Source: Spirosoma linguale DSM 74 (GTDB taxonomy: Bacteria > Bacteroidota > Bacteroidia > Cytophagales > Spirosomataceae). From it: a stretch of 64,000 nucleotides of DNA. Shown piece after piece: positions 62,054 to 64,000 of this stretch. Under the pieces are notes generated by a model that searched no databases, was not told where the DNA came from, and saw only the letters and a program-made list of their open reading frames with translations. The stretch covers positions 3,195,001 through 3,259,000 of the forward strand of contig CP001769.1 of the NCBI GenBank assembly GCA_000024525.1, written 5' to 3'. The position numbers were made by a program, and so were the translations under genes. Position 1 is the first letter of the stretch. The number at the start of each line of letters is the position of its first letter.

Positions 62054-62088
62054 AAAAAAGACCGGGAGAATATCTTCCGGCCTTTTTG
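62054..62088 (-). terminator. Intrinsic terminator of the efflux operon
   Basis: On the minus strand AAAAAGGCCGGAAG pairs with CTCCCGGTCTTTTTT with one small bulge, ending in T6. It lies 41 bp after the emrB stop. Confidence 0.8.
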
Positions 62089-62128
62089 GTACACACAAGT
62101 GTAGAAACAAAATAAAACACGCAACATC

Positions 62129-63688
62129 TTACTCCATCACCATTTCGGTATGGGCGGGAGCTTCAATTTTCTTACCGATAAACAGTAGCAGCAGCGGAAC
62201 GCAGATCAGGAAAAACCCACCGATCACCAGAAAAGCGTCGGCATACGTCATCACCAGCGCCTGCCGTATCATAGTGCCCTGCATCAACCCATACGCTTTG
62301 CTGGTAGCCGACGCCAGTGCATCTCCTTTGGAAAGAAACAAGCCGGTGTATTGACGAATACGGTCGACAGAGAGTGGGTTATAAATCGAGACGTTATCGC
62401 CCAACCGCGAGGCATGAAACATGGTACGGGTTGAGATATAAGTCGTCATGATGGCCGTTCCGAACGTACCGCCCAACTGACGAATCATACCCGTAAGTGC
62501 CGATCCCTGTGGAATTTCGATGTTCTTCAAGTCGGCCAGGGTAACGGTTGTGAGCGGGATAAAGATTAATCCCATACCAATACCCCGGATGATCAATGGC
62601 CAGAAGAAATAATCCGGGCCGGCAGCCAGACTAATGGCCGACAGATCGAAACAGAAACCAAAGAACAGCACAAAGCCAATGCCCGCATACCAAACCGGCG
62701 AGATGTAGTTTTTACTCATCAGGCCACCCACCACGGGCATCATCATACCCGTAGCAATGGAGCCCGGCATGAGCAGCAAGCCCGTTTGGCTGGCGGTGAA
62801 TCCCAGAATGGTCTGGCAGAAAACCGGAATAATAAAGACCGATGCAAACAGACCGAAACCAAGGATAAAGTTAAACAGTGTTCCCACCGCAAACCGGCGC
62901 TGACGTAATAGCCGCAAGTCCAGAATGGGCAGCTTGACCGCCAGTTGCCGCCAGATGAATCCAATCAGGCCAACACCGGCCGCAATGGACATACCCACGA
63001 TGAAGCGAGAGTCGAACCAATCTTTTTCTTCGCCTTTTTCCAGAATGATCTGCAAACCACCAATACCCATAACCAGGAGAATCAATGCCAGCCAGTCCAT
63101 CTTACCCGCCAACATCTTCTCAGCAGGTTCCTTAATGTAGGTGTACGTCAGGAACGTAGCCAGAATACCGAAAGGAATGTTGATATAAAACACCCAGTTC
63201 CACGACAGGTTATCGGTAATGAAGCCCCCCAGCGTAGGTCCAATGGATGGACCTATAATTACACCAAGCCCAAAAATGGCATTGGCAATACCCAGGTCTT
63301 CCTTGGGGAATGTCTGAATCAGAATAGACTGGGCTGTGGTTAACAACCCTCCCCCGCCGATACCCTGTACAACCCGGAAAAAGACGAGTTCCCAGACGTT
63401 AGTTGAAGTACCACAAAAGACCGACGCGATTGTAAACAGAATAATAGAAGCGGCAAAGTAATTCCGCCGGCCCAGCTTGGCTGTTAGCCAGCCCGACATG
63501 GTGATCATGACGGCACTGGCGGCTGCATAGCCCGTAACAACCCAGCTGATATCACCCAGCGATGCGCCCAGGTTGCCCATCATCTGGTTCAGCGTCACGT
63601 TAACGATCGAAGAGTCGATGGTTTGCAGCAGGGCGGCCGTTGTAACGGTTATCACAACGATCCATTTATCGAAACCTAATTTTTTCAT
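62129..63688 (-). CDS. emrB: EmrB/QacA-type (DHA2) multidrug efflux transporter
   Basis: The 519-residue protein has about 14 transmembrane segments. DHA2 motif C is seen as GLGVIIGPSIGPTLGGFI, the DSSIVNVTLNQMMGNLG start segment carries the family Asp, and motif A appears as GWLTAKLGRRNYF. The C-terminus ends in a short charged tail. It exports drugs or other hydrophobic compounds using the proton gradient, together with the HlyD/EmrA-type adaptor encoded just upstream and an outer-membrane channel that is not in the window. The 107-bp gap to the adaptor gene is somewhat large, but the two are on the same strand. Confidence 0.92.
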   Translation of the reverse strand: MKKLGFDKWIVVITVTTAALLQTIDSSIVNVTLNQMMGNLGASLGDISWVVTGYAAASAVMITMSGWLTAKLGRRNYFAASIILFTIASVFCGTSTNVWELVFFRVVQGIGGGGLLTTAQSILIQTFPKEDLGIANAIFGLGVIIGPSIGPTLGGFITDNLSWNWVFYINIPFGILATFLTYTYIKEPAEKMLAGKMDWLALILLVMGIGGLQIILEKGEEKDWFDSRFIVGMSIAAGVGLIGFIWRQLAVKLPILDLRLLRQRRFAVGTLFNFILGFGLFASVFIIPVFCQTILGFTASQTGLLLMPGSIATGMMMPVVGGLMSKNYISPVWYAGIGFVLFFGFCFDLSAISLAAGPDYFFWPLIIRGIGMGLIFIPLTTVTLADLKNIEIPQGSALTGMIRQLGGTFGTAIMTTYISTRTMFHASRLGDNVSIYNPLSVDRIRQYTGLFLSKGDALASATSKAYGLMQGTMIRQALVMTYADAFLVIGGFFLICVPLLLLFIGKKIEAPAHTEMVME

Positions 63689-63795
63689 GAAGTCGGTAGT
63701 TTTCAGTGAAGTAAGTGGAGTGGTGAATTGAGTTAATTAGGTGTCGAGCAACTACTTCACTCACTTCACCAACTTTCACCTACTTCACTTATTTA

Positions 63796-64000
63796 CTATT
63801 TCTGTAAATCCACGGCTACTGTCGCACTCATCCCAGGACGAAGCCGGGCGTAAAGCGGGCTGTTTTTATCCAGCTCGATACGAACCGGAACCCGTTGTAC
63901 CACTTTCACGTAGTTACCCGTTGCGTTGTCGGGAGGAAGCAGGGTGAATTTGGCACCCGTTGCACCGGCAAACGAACCCACCTGGCCAACCAGCTTATCG
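63796..64000 (-). CDS. emrA: HlyD/EmrA-type membrane fusion protein, C-terminal end only
   Basis: Only the last 67 or so codons lie in the window; the gene begins beyond the right edge. The visible part reads DKLVGQVGSFAGATGAKFTL, PPDNATGNYVKVVQRVPVRI and ends PLYARLRPGMSATVAVDLQK, which is the C-terminal beta-barrel of EmrA-type adaptors. It links the inner-membrane pump EmrB with an outer-membrane channel. As the upstream gene of the pair it may be preceded by the outer-membrane component or a regulator outside the window. Confidence 0.9.
   Translation of the reverse strand, partial: DKLVGQVGSFAGATGAKFTLLPPDNATGNYVKVVQRVPVRIELDKNSPLYARLRPGMSATVAVDLQK

Overview
This 64 kb window looks like chromosomal DNA of a member of the Bacteroidota, order Cytophagales, and the gene set and wording of several small families suggest Spirosoma or a close relative. 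The evidence is gliding/T9SS-type C-terminal sorting domains (type A at 47.2-50.9 kb, type B at 27.2-29.5 kb), an UpxY/NusG-like antiterminator, Bat-type VWA and TPR proteins, SAICAR synthase of about 313 residues, general lack of Shine-Dalgarno sequences, and promoter elements of the Bacteroidetes TAnnTTTG type.

Layout. 0-3 kb: the 5' end of a 16S rRNA gene on the minus strand, a small hydrophilic protein and a GH43 glycosidase. 3.1-8.8 kb: AT-rich accessory DNA holding a tight two-gene GTPase operon (dynamin-like protein plus small GTPase-like protein), followed by about 1.5 kb of non-coding DNA with a 16-bp tandem repeat. 8.8-10.7 kb: a quinone oxidoreductase-like MDR gene overlapping an AraC-type regulator. 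10.8-18.9 kb: a minus-strand sugar-salvage locus (two isomerase/epimerase-type TIM barrels, ThuA-like protein, ribokinase, exported ADP-ribosylglycohydrolase-like protein, RhaT-like transporter, ROK kinase, SIS protein). 19-23.2 kb: tRNA-Arg, two small unknown genes, a tandem array of three terminator-like hairpins, a histidine kinase broken by a frameshift, and a single-domain response regulator. 23.3-25.1 kb: glmS.

25.3-35.3 kb is a second AT-rich accessory stretch ending at tRNA-Pro and tRNA-Ser: a TetR regulator, an orphan UpxY-like antiterminator, a T9SS-exported adhesin-like protein, and a polysaccharide export pair (Wza-like, Wzz-like) whose Wzz gene is cut by an IS3-family element. 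35.7-46.9 kb is mostly housekeeping: BatB/BatC-like proteins, thiolase, purC, STAS protein, RNase Z, diadenylate cyclase, an HtrA-like protease, malate:quinone oxidoreductase, and a 58-codon conserved-looking gene. 47.2-61 kb carries secreted and carbohydrate-related proteins: a 1226-residue beta-helix/PA14/NPCBM protein, gamma-glutamyltransferase, rhodanese, PI-PLC-like enzyme, and a divergent LacI / GH3 / DUF819 locus. The window ends with a PD40 lipoprotein and an emrB-emrA type efflux operon that runs off the edge.

The best candidates for something undescribed are the two-gene GTPase operon (3.55-6.79 kb) and the three-unit hairpin array (20.6-20.9 kb). The ribosyl-salvage locus and the IS-marked junction in the polysaccharide genes are also of interest. 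All functional statements are from reading the sequence; no database search was run.
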